Below are positions 24,000 to 33,026 of a stretch of 64,000 nucleotides of DNA, in pieces. Below the pieces are notes generated by a model. That model was not told the DNA's origin, searched no databases, and saw only the letters and a program-made list of their open reading frames with translations. A program made the translations under genes and the position numbers. Position 1 is the first letter of the stretch, and each line of letters starts with the position of its first letter. Origin of the DNA: G965220305 sp965220305 (GTDB taxonomy: Bacteria; Chloroflexota; Dehalococcoidia; Lucifugimonadales; UBA3495); NCBI GenBank assembly GCA_965220305.1, contig OZ244817.1, positions 1,736,001 through 1,800,000 of the forward strand, given 5' to 3'.

Positions 24000-25184
24000 A
24001 TGGCAATTTCTCAGAATGTCCGGCGGTCTATGGAAGAAGGGAGTTGGATTCGCCGCATGTTTGAGGTGGGCATCGCCCTCAAGGCCCAGTACGGCGAGGA
24101 CAAGGTCTTCGACCTTTCCCTGGGCAACCCGGTGGTGGAGCCGCCGGACGAGTTCAACCAGGAGTTGCGCCGCCTGGTCAACAACCCGGCCCGGGGCAGC
24201 CACCGATATATGCCCAACGCCGGTTACCCCGAGACCCGCCAGGCCGTGGCCGACACCCTGAAGGTGGAGACGGGTCTGTTCTTCACCCAGCAGGAGATTG
24301 TCATGACCTGCGGCGCGGCGGCGGCGGCCAACGTCACCCTGCGGGCCATCCTCAACCCCGGCGACGAGGTTATCATCCTGTCCCCCTTCTTCGGCGAGTA
24401 CGTCTACTACATCGACAACCATCAGGGGGTGCCGGTCATCGTCCCCACCGACGAGAGCTTCCAACTGGACCTGGGGGCCATCGAAGCGGCAGTCACCTCC
24501 CGGACCCGGGGCATCATCATCAACTCCCCCAACAACCCTTCGGGAGTGGTCTACTCCCACGAGCAGTTGGCCGGACTGGCCGACCTGCTGGGCCGGAAGC
24601 AGCGGCAGTACGGCAGCGAAATCTTCATCATCAGCGACGAACCCTACCGGCGCATCATCTACGATGGGCTGCTGTACCCCCAGGTGTTCCCCCACTACGA
24701 AAACACCATCGTGGTCAACTCCCACGCCAAGGACCTGGGCCTGCCCGGGGAGCGCATCGGCTACATCGCCGTCAGCCCCGAGTACCCGGACCGGGGGGAG
24801 TTGGTGGACGGTATGATTTTCTGCAACCGCACCCTGGGCTTCGTCAACGCTCCGGCCCTGATGCAACACGTGGTGCGGGAGTTGCAGGGGGTGAGCGTGG
24901 ACGTGGCCGACTACCAGCGCAAGCGGGACTACCTCTACTCCCAGCTAACCGAGATGGGGTACACCCTGATCAAGCCCCAGGGGGCCTTCTATCTGTTCCC
25001 CAAGTCTCCCCTGGAAGACGACGGCGCATTCGTGGACGTGTTGCAGGAATGGAACGTGCTGGTGGTGCCTGGAAAGGGGTTCGGTACGCCGGGGCACTTC
25101 CGCATCTCCTACTGCCTGGAAGACCGGGTGCTGGAGGGGGCGATGGAAGGGTTTGCCCGGGCGGCGGAGCGGTTTGGGTTGTAG
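24000..25184 (+). CDS. PLP-dependent aminotransferase, class I/II (aspartate aminotransferase-like)
   Basis: A 394-residue fold-type I aminotransferase. The PLP lysine is K244 in NSHAKDLGLPGERIGY. The other cofactor residues are visible: NSPNNPSG at 175-182 and ISDEPYRR with D213 and Y216. GGAAAAANVTLRAI-type phosphate-binding residues are near 105-116. Amino donor and keto acid cannot be deduced. GGGAGGG is about 8 bases before the ATG. It is followed by a convergent second Uma2 gene. Confidence 0.9.
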   Translation: MAISQNVRRSMEEGSWIRRMFEVGIALKAQYGEDKVFDLSLGNPVVEPPDEFNQELRRLVNNPARGSHRYMPNAGYPETRQAVADTLKVETGLFFTQQEIVMTCGAAAAANVTLRAILNPGDEVIILSPFFGEYVYYIDNHQGVPVIVPTDESFQLDLGAIEAAVTSRTRGIIINSPNNPSGVVYSHEQLAGLADLLGRKQRQYGSEIFIISDEPYRRIIYDGLLYPQVFPHYENTIVVNSHAKDLGLPGERIGYIAVSPEYPDRGELVDGMIFCNRTLGFVNAPALMQHVVRELQGVSVDVADYQRKRDYLYSQLTEMGYTLIKPQGAFYLFPKSPLEDDGAFVDVLQEWNVLVVPGKGFGTPGHFRISYCLEDRVLEGAMEGFARAAERFGL

Positions 25185-25264
25185 CGATAGTCCCCACCGC
25201 CACCTCGCGCACAGTAAGCCCGTCGTTTTCGCTCGGGAGGGCCCTGTAAAAGGGCCGCCGCCCA

Positions 25265-25816
25265 CTAGCCGAATATCCCCTCAAGCTGGACCGCCAGGCC
25301 CTCCAGCAGCGGGGAGGACAACTCCTGGCCCCGGCGATAGGTTGCAACCAGGGTGAGTCCTGCGTCACCCTCGGTCAGCACTTCCACCGTTTCCGCTTCC
25401 GGGTCCACCAGCCAGTATTCCCGCACGCCGTGCCGACCGTACAGTGTCAGCTTGTAGCCCCGGTCGTACCTGGCGGTGCCGGGGGACAGTATCTCCACCA
25501 CCAGGTCTGGCGCGCCCTGGATGTTGGCCTCGGTGATGATGCCGGAGCGGGTGTTGGACACAAACAGAATGTCCGGCTGGGCCACGTCTTCGTTGGCAAA
25601 TATCACGTCGTATGGGGCATAGAACACCTGGCCCAGTTCCCTGGCAGTAATAAATTGCTCCAAGGCCAAATATATCCTGCCGGAAATCCTCTGGTGCCGG
25701 GTGGTGGGTGATGGGGCCAAGACTAACTCTCCATCCAGAAGCTGGTAGCGCTTGTCTTCCGGAGTGGTCATGTAATCGGCGACGGTGAACTTTATCCCTG
25801 GCTTAGGCTGGGTCAT
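25265..25816 (-). CDS. Uma2 family endonuclease-like protein
   Basis: A 183-residue Uma2/DUF820 protein of normal length. The signature is complete: YQLLDGELVLAPSPTTRHQR, VAQPDILFVSN (acidic metal residue), GAPDLVVEILSPGTARYDRG (second acidic residue) and GVREYWLVDPEAETVEVL. AAGGA lies seven bases before the ATG. It lacks the coiled-coil tail of the other Uma2 protein at 23221. Biological role unknown. Confidence 0.9.
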   Translation of the reverse strand: MTQPKPGIKFTVADYMTTPEDKRYQLLDGELVLAPSPTTRHQRISGRIYLALEQFITARELGQVFYAPYDVIFANEDVAQPDILFVSNTRSGIITEANIQGAPDLVVEILSPGTARYDRGYKLTLYGRHGVREYWLVDPEAETVEVLTEGDAGLTLVATYRRGQELSSPLLEGLAVQLEGIFG

Positions 25817-25857
25817 GATTATTCCTTAACGATTAGCTGTCGGCGCCTTTGGGTAGG

Positions 25858-26985
25858 CTACGGCCAGACTGTTTCCTTGGAGGGCAGGCGCACCACCGCC
25901 GTGCCCCTGGTCGTTACCTGCTGACGTTGGTTCTCGCCCCAAATCTCCAGGTCAACCAGCCTCTCGCCGTCTTCCTCCCGCTTGCCGGTAACCTTGCCCT
26001 TGCACCAGGTGGTGTCACCCACCACGTTGAACCGGCGCAACTCCACGTACATCCTCTTCAAAAAGCCGTCGTCGCCCATCCAGTTGGTCAGCAGGTTGCC
26101 CATCCAGCAACAACGCTGGCAGCCGTAGTCGTAGGCCCCGGGCAGACCGGCGCTCTCGGCGGCCTCCTGGATGTCGTGGACCCGAATGATGGCCTCCTGG
26201 GCGCCGGTGTTGGGGTCGGTGAACCCCCAGGAGGGATGGCGCAGCATCTCCTTTAGCTGGATGCCGTGGGAGATGCCGCCGATGCACCCGGCAACGAAGG
26301 CGGTGATGTCGCCGTGGCTCATGGGGCCCTTCACCACCGGGGTCATGTCGTCGCCCACCTGCACGTCCTCCCACCAGCGGGGATTGCTGCCGCGTATCTC
26401 CTCGTTGAGCACCGCGTCCTGGATGGTCTGCAATTCCTCCCGGGAATACTGGTAGGGCTCGAAGGTGTACTTCTGCCGCTCCCGGGCGGCGCTGCGCTCG
26501 GCGCGAATCTGCCAGCCCCGGGTCTTGGCGATGGTCTCGCCCCGCTGGTTGAAGTAACTGGTGACGCTGGACTGAATCAGGATGCGACCGGCGAACTCGC
26601 TTTCCTTTTCCTCCAACCCGGTGAACTGCTCTTGGACGGAGATTTTATCGTCCAGGTAGATGGGCCGGAACCACTCCCAGTCGTTGCCGGCGTGGAAGCC
26701 GTGGACGCCGGGCAGGCCGCCGGTGCGACCGGAGCACCAGTAGACGCTGTAGAGGAAGCAGGCCGGGGCGATAATCTTGCCGAACTTGGTCTGCTGGGCG
26801 TAGCTCATATCCCAGTAGAGGGGGTTGGTGTCGCCGATGCCCTGGCAGAAGTGGCGGATGGCGCTGCGGGAGGCCTCCTCGTTGAACAGCCCCACACCGT
26901 ATTGACGGGGCCGGTTGAAGGAGCCCAACCGGGCGCGCAGCCGGTCTATGCCTTCCTGGGTAATTGTTCCCGATTCCAGAACCAT
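25858..26985 (-). CDS. MaoC/FAS1-like acyl dehydratase (double hotdog)
   Basis: A 375-residue protein with an N-terminal MaoC-like dehydratase half (SAIRHFCQGIGDTNPLYWDM then APACFLYSVYW). The second half, DVQVGDDMTPVVKGPMSHGD, begins another hotdog unit and contains YDYGCQRCCWMGNLLTNWMG. Such double-hotdog proteins hydrate enoyl-CoA or related thioesters in catabolism. The SIS-type HxD residues of the first unit are seen as GDTNPLY; catalytic certainty is limited. A strong AGGAGG seven bases before the ATG fixes the start. It belongs functionally with the CoA-transferases further right, though it is not adjacent to them. Confidence 0.78.
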   Translation of the reverse strand: MVLESGTITQEGIDRLRARLGSFNRPRQYGVGLFNEEASRSAIRHFCQGIGDTNPLYWDMSYAQQTKFGKIIAPACFLYSVYWCSGRTGGLPGVHGFHAGNDWEWFRPIYLDDKISVQEQFTGLEEKESEFAGRILIQSSVTSYFNQRGETIAKTRGWQIRAERSAARERQKYTFEPYQYSREELQTIQDAVLNEEIRGSNPRWWEDVQVGDDMTPVVKGPMSHGDITAFVAGCIGGISHGIQLKEMLRHPSWGFTDPNTGAQEAIIRVHDIQEAAESAGLPGAYDYGCQRCCWMGNLLTNWMGDDGFLKRMYVELRRFNVVGDTTWCKGKVTGKREEDGERLVDLEIWGENQRQQVTTRGTAVVRLPSKETVWP

Positions 26986-27061
26986 AAATTCCTCCTGATT
27001 GGGGGGCTACTGGAATTATCCAGTGAAACCAAGTGGATTCCGGCTACTACATAGGCGATTT

Positions 27062-27676
27062 CTACCTCGCCGCATTGTAGGCTGCATTCTGAAAATCAGT
27101 AATCCAAGACTCCAAGATGGTACCACCGCCTGGCAGACGATTTCTCAGTAGTATCCACGGTCTTAAGCGAGGTTGACCAAGTGTCCGTGCCAAGTTGAGG
27201 TACTCCGCATTAGTATGCTCATTTGGGTGTATCAAGAAGTTCCGAATAGTCTTGACTTCCTGTGCCGGCGCGGCTCCGAGACCCAGACTAATCTGGTTGA
27301 TGTTGGTTATTTGCAGTTGGACCGCATGATTAAGGGCCCAGTGAGGGTCTTCCCACCTCGTTCCGGGACCGACGAACCTGGGCCTGATTTTGTTTCGGAC
27401 ATCCGAGACGGTTGAAATTCCCGGTGCCGCGGCTATGGGAGACCCTCCGAGAGTCCGGGAACCTCCAAGAGCGGAAAGTAAGGTGAGGTGTCGGCAATAT
27501 TCTCCCCACAGATGGAGTAGCCGGTTGAGAAGTTGTACCGCACCGGCTGAATGGATAATTTCACACCTAGCAGATTCTTCGGGGTCAGACGGGAGCGGCG
27601 TCCAAATCCCTATACCAATGAGATTGGTACGCGTGACAAAGCGGGAGTACACATATCCAAATTTTTGCACTGACAT
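27062..27676 (-). CDS. HEPN-motif protein, candidate RNase effector of a DUF262/MTase cassette
   Basis: A 204-residue, largely helical protein, not assigned to a family with certainty. Near residue 145 it carries RNFLIHPNEH, matching the R-N-x3-H core motif of HEPN-fold ribonucleases (R145, H150). A C-terminal ILESWITDFQNAAYNAA helix follows. HEPN proteins are frequent RNA-cleaving effectors in abortive infection. Its start is 9 bp after the DUF262 stop, so the two are in one operon with the methyltransferase upstream. The local sequence is more AT-rich than the flanks. The alternative is a DUF262-associated helper without nuclease activity. Confidence 0.65.
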   Translation of the reverse strand: MSVQKFGYVYSRFVTRTNLIGIGIWTPLPSDPEESARCEIIHSAGAVQLLNRLLHLWGEYCRHLTLLSALGGSRTLGGSPIAAAPGISTVSDVRNKIRPRFVGPGTRWEDPHWALNHAVQLQITNINQISLGLGAAPAQEVKTIRNFLIHPNEHTNAEYLNLARTLGQPRLRPWILLRNRLPGGGTILESWITDFQNAAYNAAR

Positions 27677-27685
27677 GGGTGCTGG

Positions 27686-28732
27686 CTAGATCGGCTCTGG
27701 CATCAGCGCTCGGTACAGGTTAAGGAAGCGCGGTTTCCGGCTCCTAATGCGCTGGGTAGTCCCGGCGGAAGCGTACTTGAACGCAAAAAACCGCTCAGGT
27801 ACTTCCCCCTCTTCCATCTGGATTACGTCAGCTAAAACGCCTAGATTGGATTGAGATACCATGACATCGGAGAGGGCCATTTCGTCTCGATGCGGCATTT
27901 CCGAACCAAGGCTTCCTGAAGGGATGCCGAAAACTGCATGGGCCACGGCGGCGAACAGCATTAAAAAGTGCGGTCCTCTGCTGAGGGATGTCTCAAAAAT
28001 GATGGACAGGTCATCCAAGATGTGCTGAACTGTTATATCCAGCCGTCGTATCGCGCCTTCCGGGATTTGCTCATCATATTTTTGGTATAGCTTGTCAATA
28101 GCGGGTTGACCGCCGTCCTGCACCCCTTCCAGAATAACGCCCAACATCTGGGCCGTCAGTTCGTCATCGGCCATGCGTACTCGCTCTCTTATCCCGACAA
28201 CCCTGTAGGTGTCCCACAATATAGACCACCGCTTTGAGGCAAGAACAACCTCATTCCGAAAAACCCCTTGGAATTTACCGTGTCGAAGCTCTTGACGATT
28301 CAGGCTCAGGCCATAGGCGTTGATTCTATGGAAAACATCCAGGACTTCGCTATCCGTTGCGTTGAAAAGCTGGACTACCCCCACAAGATAGGTTAGGAAT
28401 AATTCTTTAGAGTCTTCATCCAAGTCTTCATAATGCTTACCAGCAAATTCACCGGCTTGATGGCTTAAGGCAAACTCGCCATTGGCGAACTCGTCAATGG
28501 CCCTAAGCCGCTGTTGACCATCCACTACTTCTCGATAGCTCCGGCGGGTCCTGAGGTCTGTTTTAGTCCGAATATAGATGCTCGGCATGGGCCGGCCCCG
28601 TAATATCGTGTCAATAAGATAGGTCTTGGCTGGGGGCGGCCATACGGCACGACGTTGAAACTCCGCATTCAGCACCAGAGTCCGCTCATTCATCCAGCTT
28701 AGGAGGTCTGAGATTGGATATTGCTCTATCAA
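27686..28732 (-). CDS. DUF262 (GmrSD N-terminal/ParB-like) domain protein
   Basis: A 348-residue protein with the DUF262 core: ISDLLSWMNERTLVLNAEFQ, then FQRR at 25-28, a variable segment, and VVDGQQRLRAIDEF with DGQQR at 71-75. That motif is the nucleotide-handling ParB-like signature of GmrS, BrxU and SspE-type restriction proteins. It lacks the DUF1524 HNH nuclease half, so any nuclease must come from a partner, here probably the HEPN protein. The start is a TTG at 28732, which restores the full N-terminal motif. It is 115 bp downstream of the methyltransferase stop and 9 bp upstream of the HEPN gene. Confidence 0.85.
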   Translation of the reverse strand: MIEQYPISDLLSWMNERTLVLNAEFQRRAVWPPPAKTYLIDTILRGRPMPSIYIRTKTDLRTRRSYREVVDGQQRLRAIDEFANGEFALSHQAGEFAGKHYEDLDEDSKELFLTYLVGVVQLFNATDSEVLDVFHRINAYGLSLNRQELRHGKFQGVFRNEVVLASKRWSILWDTYRVVGIRERVRMADDELTAQMLGVILEGVQDGGQPAIDKLYQKYDEQIPEGAIRRLDITVQHILDDLSIIFETSLSRGPHFLMLFAAVAHAVFGIPSGSLGSEMPHRDEMALSDVMVSQSNLGVLADVIQMEEGEVPERFFAFKYASAGTTQRIRSRKPRFLNLYRALMPEPI

Positions 28733-28847
28733 TGTCCTGTCATCCTTGGCTCAAGACGCGCTAATTCAGTGCTTTTTCTAGGGATAAAGGGTGGTAGTGG
28801 TAAGGCTTATGATACAGAGTATGATGCAGCTTTGTATAGGAACGAAT

Positions 28848-30164
28848 CTAAGGTTTCACCAGACCAATAACAAACTCCTCGTGCATACGCTGCTCAATGG
28901 TCGAATCGCCATTGTTACCCCACCGCGCCGGCATCATGCGTCTGTCCCGGTCGATGGGGCGCCTTGCCACGTCCACGACCTCGAAGCCGGCGCTCTCTGC
29001 GATGGAGGCTAAGTAACTATGGGTCTCTACGCGCATACTCCGCATTGTCGAAGGGCCTACCACGATGACCGCCGCGCGCCCCGGTCGAATTACGCGGTAC
29101 ATTTCTTCTATGGCCAGGCTCATGTCACCTAAATATTTGTGGAGGATTCTAGCTTTTCGATTATCTATGTCGGCCAGGGCATTAACAGCAACAGTCGCCC
29201 CTTGGGGGAGTTCTGCCGTTCCTGCATTGGTAAGATGTTCGTTTCCGATATACTTGCCACGCAGCGCGCCAAGCCGTTTGATGGGTTCTCCAAACCAGAC
29301 CAGAGAAAATTTGTGCGCCCGCATATAATCGATGGCATTGGCGTAGGGAGGAGATGTAACAATGAGGTCCACCGATTCGTCGGTTAAGGGCAGATGTCGC
29401 GAGTCGCCAGCCAAAACTGTGCTGCTCCCCCTTTCGCCCCTACGTACTTCATCGAAGGCCCAGACTGCTTGGCGCAACTGGACTGCGAACATCTTGAATG
29501 CGCTGCGGGGTGTTTTGTTTTCCACCTTATGCGGCCGGGAGTGGGCCAAGTCCCGCGCCATGGAGACACCACCCGACTTGGTGACGATGACCGATGAAAT
29601 AAGGATATTGAACAAAGCCCGCAACTCTGGATTAGACTCTTGCTCGGTAGCGATTACCAGAGCCACCAATTCATTCTGCGTCTCCGGCTGGAACCAATAG
29701 GCAATAAATGCCCGAGTATCGGCATCCACCCTTTCAAAAAATTGGTCCGGCGGGCCTAGCGTCCCGCGGTGTCGGGCGGCCAGGTCCAGGATAGACTGTC
29801 CGGCTTGGCGGACTTGTGCTGGACACAGCCAGGTGGTCTTGGTTTTGCACAGCCGCATCGCCAGGGGGTCAAGGTCTACCCCAATGACATTTCTGGAATT
29901 AAGCCAACCCTCCACTAAAGTAGCTCCCGATCCTGCCATCGGGTCTAATACGGTTTCTCCGGGGTTAGACAGCCCTTCTATAAAGTAACGAGGAAGTCCG
30001 GCAGGAAATCTGGCAGCAAAGGCATGGAGAGAATGAATCAAGGGAGCCTTTTCACCATCACGAAACGACAAGTCCTGGTCCAATAAGTGACGTAGACTCT
30101 CGCGAATTTTGTCGGACGCAACTCTCGTGGTCAACTTAATCTCCCTGAGACCCTTTGCTGGCAT
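28848..30164 (-). CDS. DNA methyltransferase (N4-cytosine/N6-adenine type)
   Basis: A 438-residue SAM-dependent amino-methyltransferase. The SAM motif is VLDPMAGSGATL (DPMAGSG at 74-80) and VIGVDLDPLAMRL follows as motif II. The catalytic motif is TSPPYANAIDYMRAHKFS, with TSPPY at 270-274. About 190 residues between them, where a target-recognition region is expected, include a helical part. The I-before-IV order is alpha-like, and SPPY favours N4-cytosine (weakly). No clear ribosome binding site precedes the ATG. It is the first gene of the DUF262-HEPN cassette; the MFS gene upstream ends 92 bp before it. Confidence 0.87.
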   Translation of the reverse strand: MPAKGLREIKLTTRVASDKIRESLRHLLDQDLSFRDGEKAPLIHSLHAFAARFPAGLPRYFIEGLSNPGETVLDPMAGSGATLVEGWLNSRNVIGVDLDPLAMRLCKTKTTWLCPAQVRQAGQSILDLAARHRGTLGPPDQFFERVDADTRAFIAYWFQPETQNELVALVIATEQESNPELRALFNILISSVIVTKSGGVSMARDLAHSRPHKVENKTPRSAFKMFAVQLRQAVWAFDEVRRGERGSSTVLAGDSRHLPLTDESVDLIVTSPPYANAIDYMRAHKFSLVWFGEPIKRLGALRGKYIGNEHLTNAGTAELPQGATVAVNALADIDNRKARILHKYLGDMSLAIEEMYRVIRPGRAAVIVVGPSTMRSMRVETHSYLASIAESAGFEVVDVARRPIDRDRRMMPARWGNNGDSTIEQRMHEEFVIGLVKP

Positions 30165-30256
30165 TTTATTGGCCGGAGAGAACCATTAGCAAGGAACCTG
30201 CGTCATTGACTTGGCTACTCTCACCCCTCAACCAGACACAATTGCCACGGTTAATC

Positions 30257-31696
30257 TCACCCGGCTACGGCCTCCTCCCGGGCCCGCAGCCGGGCGGGCA
30301 GCCGGGGCTGGGGCAAAAGCAGGTAGCCGATGGCCGACATGGCGTATATGCCCACCAGGGGGAGCAGGGCCCAGAAGTAGCTGCCGGTACGGTCGAAGAT
30401 TAGCCCCATCCATACCGGGGTGCTCATGGACATGAACTGGTCCGGCAAGTGCTGCCACCCCCGCAGGGTGGCGAAGGCCCGGCGCCCGAAGAAGTCGCCC
30501 ATTATGGCCCAGTTCAGCGGGTTGGCGCTTTCGGCGAAGGCCAGCATCAGGGAGAAGAGGGCCAATTGCCACAGATTCCCACTACCATCCAGCAATAGGG
30601 TTAGCGACAGACCGCCGGAAATCATGCAGATGGCGGTCAATACCTTCTTGGAAACCTTGTCTCCCACCCACCCCACTATGGGGTTGAAAACTATGGTGCC
30701 TACGGATACTACGCCCACAAAGAAAGCGGCTATTTTCACGTTATCATCCAGCCCCCGGCCGGCTCCTTGCAAGTACCAAATCATAACCGGGGCCAGGAGG
30801 AAGGAGACCCCCGAATGGACGGTGTTGCGCAGGCCCGTTGCCAGAATCAGCAGCCAGTAGGAGGGAGTCCGCATGGCCTCCCGGGCGGTGAAATCGGTAT
30901 CCCGGGGACGACTTCCCGACCGGGCGCGCCGGCCAGCGGCGGCGACGCCGCCCCTTCCCAGGGAAGGGGCAACGGGGGCGGCTTCGGTCCCCGACGAAGG
31001 TTGCTGCGATTCCGGGCGGTCACCGTCGGGCAGCAGGCCCATGCTCTCCGGCGAGCGGCGCACCAGCATGGACAGGGGCACCACCACGGCGATGATGATT
31101 AGGCCGGATATGAGCACGGCATGACGCCAGCCTACCGCCACCACCAGCAGACCCATTAAGGGGGCGGTGGCGCCTCCCAGGCCATTGCCCATAGAGACGA
31201 TGGACATGGCGATGCCCCGGCGGCGGTAGAACCAGTTGTTCACTGCGGCAATGGAGGCGTTGTTATACCCGGAACGGAAGCCCACGGACAAAATGCCCAC
31301 AAAGACCAGAACAAAGGAAAGGTAGTTACCCGTAAACGAAAGGAGGATGAACCCCAGCCCGGACATTATCCCGCCGAAGGCCAGCATGACCCGCGGCCCA
31401 AACCGGTCGGTAAGGTAGCCCATAAGCGGCCCCTGGATTCCCCCCACTAGCCGGCCTATCATATCGGCAAAGGCGATGGCGGCAGTGCTGATGCCCAGAT
31501 CACGCTGGATGAGCACTATGTATATGGTGAAGCCCCGGTTGAAGGTGCCATGCTTCAGGCCGTCAGCGATGAGGCTGGCCGCCACTATCCACCAACCGTA
31601 AAACACCTTGGTAGGGGCTTTGAAAACGTCCTTGGGAGATATTTTAAGCAAATTTGTTCCGCATGGATGGTCTAGGGCCGGTCCTCCTGGGCGCAC
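30257..31696 (-). CDS. MFS transporter
   Basis: A 479-residue major facilitator with twelve predicted helices in two bundles. The first-half signature MGYLTDRFGPRVML is the conserved loop 2-3 motif; the second half has VGWVGDKVSKKVL. A long, Gly/Ala/Arg-rich cytosolic loop around residues 230-275 is encoded partly by DNA resembling the intergenic repeats (CCCTTCCCAGGGAAGGGG). The substrate is unknown; neighbouring CoA-transferases suggest organic acid uptake. The GTG at 31696, with GGAAGG just upstream, is the best start I see, but the first 20 residues are not family-like and a later start is possible. Confidence 0.85.
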   Translation of the reverse strand: MRPGGPALDHPCGTNLLKISPKDVFKAPTKVFYGWWIVAASLIADGLKHGTFNRGFTIYIVLIQRDLGISTAAIAFADMIGRLVGGIQGPLMGYLTDRFGPRVMLAFGGIMSGLGFILLSFTGNYLSFVLVFVGILSVGFRSGYNNASIAAVNNWFYRRRGIAMSIVSMGNGLGGATAPLMGLLVVAVGWRHAVLISGLIIIAVVVPLSMLVRRSPESMGLLPDGDRPESQQPSSGTEAAPVAPSLGRGGVAAAGRRARSGSRPRDTDFTAREAMRTPSYWLLILATGLRNTVHSGVSFLLAPVMIWYLQGAGRGLDDNVKIAAFFVGVVSVGTIVFNPIVGWVGDKVSKKVLTAICMISGGLSLTLLLDGSGNLWQLALFSLMLAFAESANPLNWAIMGDFFGRRAFATLRGWQHLPDQFMSMSTPVWMGLIFDRTGSYFWALLPLVGIYAMSAIGYLLLPQPRLPARLRAREEAVAG

Positions 31697-31783
31697 ACCT
31701 TCCCGAAACTCTTCTCCTCAAAGATGTACGGGCCTGTGCCGAGCCGGGGCGAAGAACTCCGCAAGCACGGACGGGAGTAGCCC

Positions 31784-33025
31784 CTAGTATACAGCCTGCG
31801 CTTCCTCAAGTCGCTGCAATTCTCCGGGAGGCAGGCCCAGAAGCTCCTGGAAGACGAAACTGTTGTGTTGCCCCAGCAGGGGCGCCGGGGCACGCACGTC
31901 CCCCGGCGTGTCGCTGAAAATGCCCAACAACCCGTACAGCCATTCCACGCCCACGTGGGGATGCTCGATGTCCACGTAGACCTGACGCTCCTGCAGGTGG
32001 GGGTCGATGAACTGGTCTTCGATATTCATCACCGGCATGGCGGCCACGCCGTGTTGTTGCAGCAAATCGGTAATATCCTGAGCCGACTTCTGCCGCGTCC
32101 AGGCGGTGACGTACTGGTCCAACTCGGCGGTGCGCCGCAGCCGGTCGTACCTGGTGGCGAAGCGGTCGCCCTTGGTCCAGTCGGGATGGCCCAGGGCGCG
32201 GCAAAACCCCTGCCACTCCTGGTCGGTGGCCACGGCTATGGAAACAAAAGCGTCCTCACCGGCGCAGGGATAGTTGTTGTGGGGGGCGAACTCCGGGTCG
32301 AAGTTACCCTGGGGGTGGGGCACCTCGCCGGTCATCTGGTAGCCCAGGATGGCCTCTCCCAGCATGGTGGTGGTGGCCTCCAATTGGGCGACCTCAACGT
32401 ACTGCCCCTGTCCCGTGCGGCTGCGGTGGCGCAGGGCGGAAACGGCGGCCAGGGCGGCGAAGATGGCGGAAACGGCGTCGCTCCAGGGGGACTGCAACTC
32501 GCCAACCAGGGGTTCGTCCTGTTGGTAACCGACCAGGCTCATCAGGCCGGAAAGGGCCTGAATGATGGGGGCGTAGGCCAGAATGTCCCGCAGCGGCCCG
32601 GAATCGCCCACCGAGGGCATGGACACCAGAATGATGTCCGGCCTGAGCCGGCGCAACTGCGGGTAGTCCAGTCCCAGCCGTTCCAGCACCCCCGGGGAGT
32701 AGTTGTTCATCACCACGTCGCTGCGGGCTATCAACTCCCGGGCCAGGCCCAGCCCGGCGTCGGTCTTGAGGTTGAGGGTAACGCTCAGCTTGTTGCGATT
32801 CAGGCCGTGGAACACCGGCTGCAACTCGGGCCACAGCCCCCGGTCGCCCCCGGCCAGGTCTTCGCCGATGATGGGTCGGCCCAGGCGCAGGCCGTCCATG
32901 CGGGCGCGGCTCTCCACCTTGATGACCTGGGCTCCCATGTCGGCCAGCAGTTGGGTGGCCATGGGCCCGGCCCAAGCGGTGCCGAAGTCCACCACGCGGA
33001 AGTTGCTCAGGGGACGTATCGACAC
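31784..33025 (-). CDS. CaiB/BaiF family III CoA-transferase, subunit lacking the catalytic Asp
   Basis: A 413-residue family III CoA-transferase: VVDFGTAWAGPMATQLLADM, GAQVIKVES, GLNRNKLSVTLNLKTDAG and YSPGVLERLGLDYPQLRRL. In active members the region SGPYxxxxGYDxxxQAxSG holds the Asp that forms the acyl anhydride. Here it reads SGPLRDILAYAPIIQALSG, with Ala where Asp is expected. The gene starts with GTG one base after the stop of a second CoA-transferase that does keep the Asp, which suggests a heteromeric enzyme of the benzylsuccinate CoA-transferase (BbsEF) type. Confidence 0.87.
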   Translation of the reverse strand: MSIRPLSNFRVVDFGTAWAGPMATQLLADMGAQVIKVESRARMDGLRLGRPIIGEDLAGGDRGLWPELQPVFHGLNRNKLSVTLNLKTDAGLGLARELIARSDVVMNNYSPGVLERLGLDYPQLRRLRPDIILVSMPSVGDSGPLRDILAYAPIIQALSGLMSLVGYQQDEPLVGELQSPWSDAVSAIFAALAAVSALRHRSRTGQGQYVEVAQLEATTTMLGEAILGYQMTGEVPHPQGNFDPEFAPHNNYPCAGEDAFVSIAVATDQEWQGFCRALGHPDWTKGDRFATRYDRLRRTAELDQYVTAWTRQKSAQDITDLLQQHGVAAMPVMNIEDQFIDPHLQERQVYVDIEHPHVGVEWLYGLLGIFSDTPGDVRAPAPLLGQHNSFVFQELLGLPPGELQRLEEAQAVY

Positions 33026-33026
33026 G

